Shown: positions 63,090 through 64,000 of the stretch, piece after piece
Layout of the letters: each line of letters opens with the position of its first letter
Numbering within the stretch: the stretch's first letter is position 1
DNA from: Beverwykella pulmonaria
Taxonomy: Eukaryota > Ascomycota > Dothideomycetes > Pleosporales > Melanommataceae
Length of the DNA: 64,000 bases
NCBI GenBank assembly: GCA_001599595.1
Contig: BCHH01000002.1
Coordinates: 3,328,427-3,392,426, forward strand
Reading direction: 5' to 3'
The notes under the pieces: generated by a model
The model's input: the letters and a program-made list of their open reading frames with translations, nothing else
What the model was told of the DNA's origin: nothing
Databases searched by the model: none
Made by a program: the position numbers and the translations under genes

Positions 63090-63881
63090 ATGTCTCTTCC
63101 CCGCACGGCTGGAGCACTCGCGTCTTCAGCATCGGCACTACTAAGATTTTCCGCCTCGTCCTCTGCTCGTCGCCGCTGTCCACAATGTCTACGGGCATTC
63201 TCCTCGTACGAACCCTACCGCCAGTCATCGAAGCGACGACTACAGACCGCCAGCGCATATCACCCCTCGACCCTTACCACCGACCTCCCACCGCGCAACT
63301 TTGGTGCACTCGATCCCTCAATCGCCGGCGGCATACCCGAGGCAAGCAGCACAATGCCTCCGCGGTTAAAGCCAGAACAACTAAAAACCTCCCCACAACC
63401 GGATATCGGTAGAACACACGTATCGGAGGGCGAGGCGCAAAAGAGTCAAGCGGCGCAAGTCACAAAGCCACTCAGGCCTCGCCGTTACAATTTCGGACCC
63501 CGCAAAGCGACAATCAAACTTTCGCAGTCCGCCGTATCACATCTAAGAGATTTACTAAATCAGCCTGAACCGAAGCTCATCAGGATAGGAACGAGGGCAA
63601 AGGGGTGTTCTGGGTTGGCATACCACTTGGAGTACGTGGACAAACCATCGACGCTGGACGAACAGGTTGAGCAAGACGGCGTTAGGGTCCTGATAGACAA
63701 TAAGGCGTTGCTGAACATTATTGGGAGCGAGATGGACTGGCTCGAGGACAAGCTGAATCAGCGCTTTGTGTTCAAGAACCCGAACATCAGTGAGTCAAAC
63801 CACACACAGCTTCTTACGATATCTCTTAACATGTATGCAGCTGAGCAGTGCGGGTGCGGAGAATCCTTCAGTGTCGCATAA
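63090..63881 (+). CDS. ISA1: Mitochondrial Fe-S cluster assembly factor Isa1 (A-type carrier), 246 aa
   Basis: Exons 63090-63789 and 63841-63881. The 51-nt intron (donor GTGAGT, acceptor GCAG) is in-phase and stop-free, so the raw frame reads through it; splicing gives NPNI-TEQCGCGESFSVA. The N-terminus is arginine/serine-rich without acids (SSARRRCPQCLRAFSSY), a mitochondrial presequence. The HesB/IscA domain covers about 138-246: IKLSQSAVSHLRDLL, IRIGTRAKGCSGLAYHLEY with C173, and the CGCG pair (C237, C239). The three cysteines are the cluster ligands. Isa1 works with Isa2 and Iba57 in 4Fe-4S maturation of aconitase-type and lipoate-synthase-type enzymes. ATG 63090 (MSLPRTAGAL) starts the presequence. 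Confidence 0.94.
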   Translation: MSLPRTAGALASSASALLRFSASSSARRRCPQCLRAFSSYEPYRQSSKRRLQTASAYHPSTLTTDLPPRNFGALDPSIAGGIPEASSTMPPRLKPEQLKTSPQPDIGRTHVSEGEAQKSQAAQVTKPLRPRRYNFGPRKATIKLSQSAVSHLRDLLNQPEPKLIRIGTRAKGCSGLAYHLEYVDKPSTLDEQVEQDGVRVLIDNKALLNIIGSEMDWLEDKLNQRFVFKNPNISESNHTQLLTISLNMYAAEQCGCGESFSVA

Positions 63882-64000
63882 ACATTCTCGCGTCTATTTC
63901 TCTATTGTACAACCTCAGCATTCACCTGGCGAGGCATACCCGGCGTTACCCCGTATACGTTCTGCATGGAGGTTTTGAATTGGTATATACTGGCATCCGC

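Overview
The window is nuclear DNA from a filamentous ascomycete (Pezizomycotina). The evidence is many short introns (about 46-90 nt) with GTRNGT donors and CTAAC-type branch sites, and gene families typical of these fungi: HET, NACHT-WD40, LysM effectors, Cry-DASH, fungal CorA-like membrane proteins and a Tc1/mariner element. Gene models were built by hand from open frames and splice signals; species was not determined.

Layout. 1-5.1 kb: end of a charged nuclear protein, a coiled-coil protein, mitochondrial ribosomal protein uL30m (MRPL33 type), and a secreted-type or DUF7587-like protein with a 5' UTR intron. 5.58-6.91 kb: an apparently complete Tc1/mariner transposon with TA target duplication. 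7.1-8.8 kb: F-box protein. 8.8-22 kb: gene-poor accessory DNA with a deleted pogo/Fot1 remnant, hairpin repeats, two LysM-domain secreted proteins, an APH-type phosphotransferase beside a minisatellite that contains an assembly gap, a possible DUF3435-type remnant, a GST remnant and a nucleoside 2-deoxyribosyltransferase-like gene.

22-34 kb: a block resembling fungal recognition and signalling loci: a HET-domain pseudogene (three in-frame TAG codons plus a frameshift), a CorA-like two-TM protein, a 996-aa protein with two kinase-like domains, and convergent to it a 1107-aa kinase-TPR protein. 34-36.4 kb: degraded transposon DNA, including a copia-like gag piece. 36.4-45.4 kb: GH5 endoglucanase with a C-terminal CBM_X2-like region, Cry-DASH photolyase/cryptochrome, degenerate J-domain protein, and trypsin-like protease. 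46.1-49.6 kb: NACHT-WD40 NLR with a 126-bp WD40 repeat array, broken by one nonsense codon and one single-base deletion.

50.2-64 kb: mostly conserved genes: SAGA factor Sgf11, RNase P/MRP subunit POP1, a MFS drug transporter with a splice-incompatible insertion, a MATE transporter, a secreted agmatinase/arginase-family enzyme and the Fe-S assembly factor Isa1.

The main biological theme is a patchwork of housekeeping genes with a self/non-self recognition repertoire (HET, NLR, kinase-TPR, dual kinase), part of it intact and part recently inactivated, within transposon-scarred DNA, plus secreted chitin- and cellulose-directed proteins that suit a plant- or litter-associated life.
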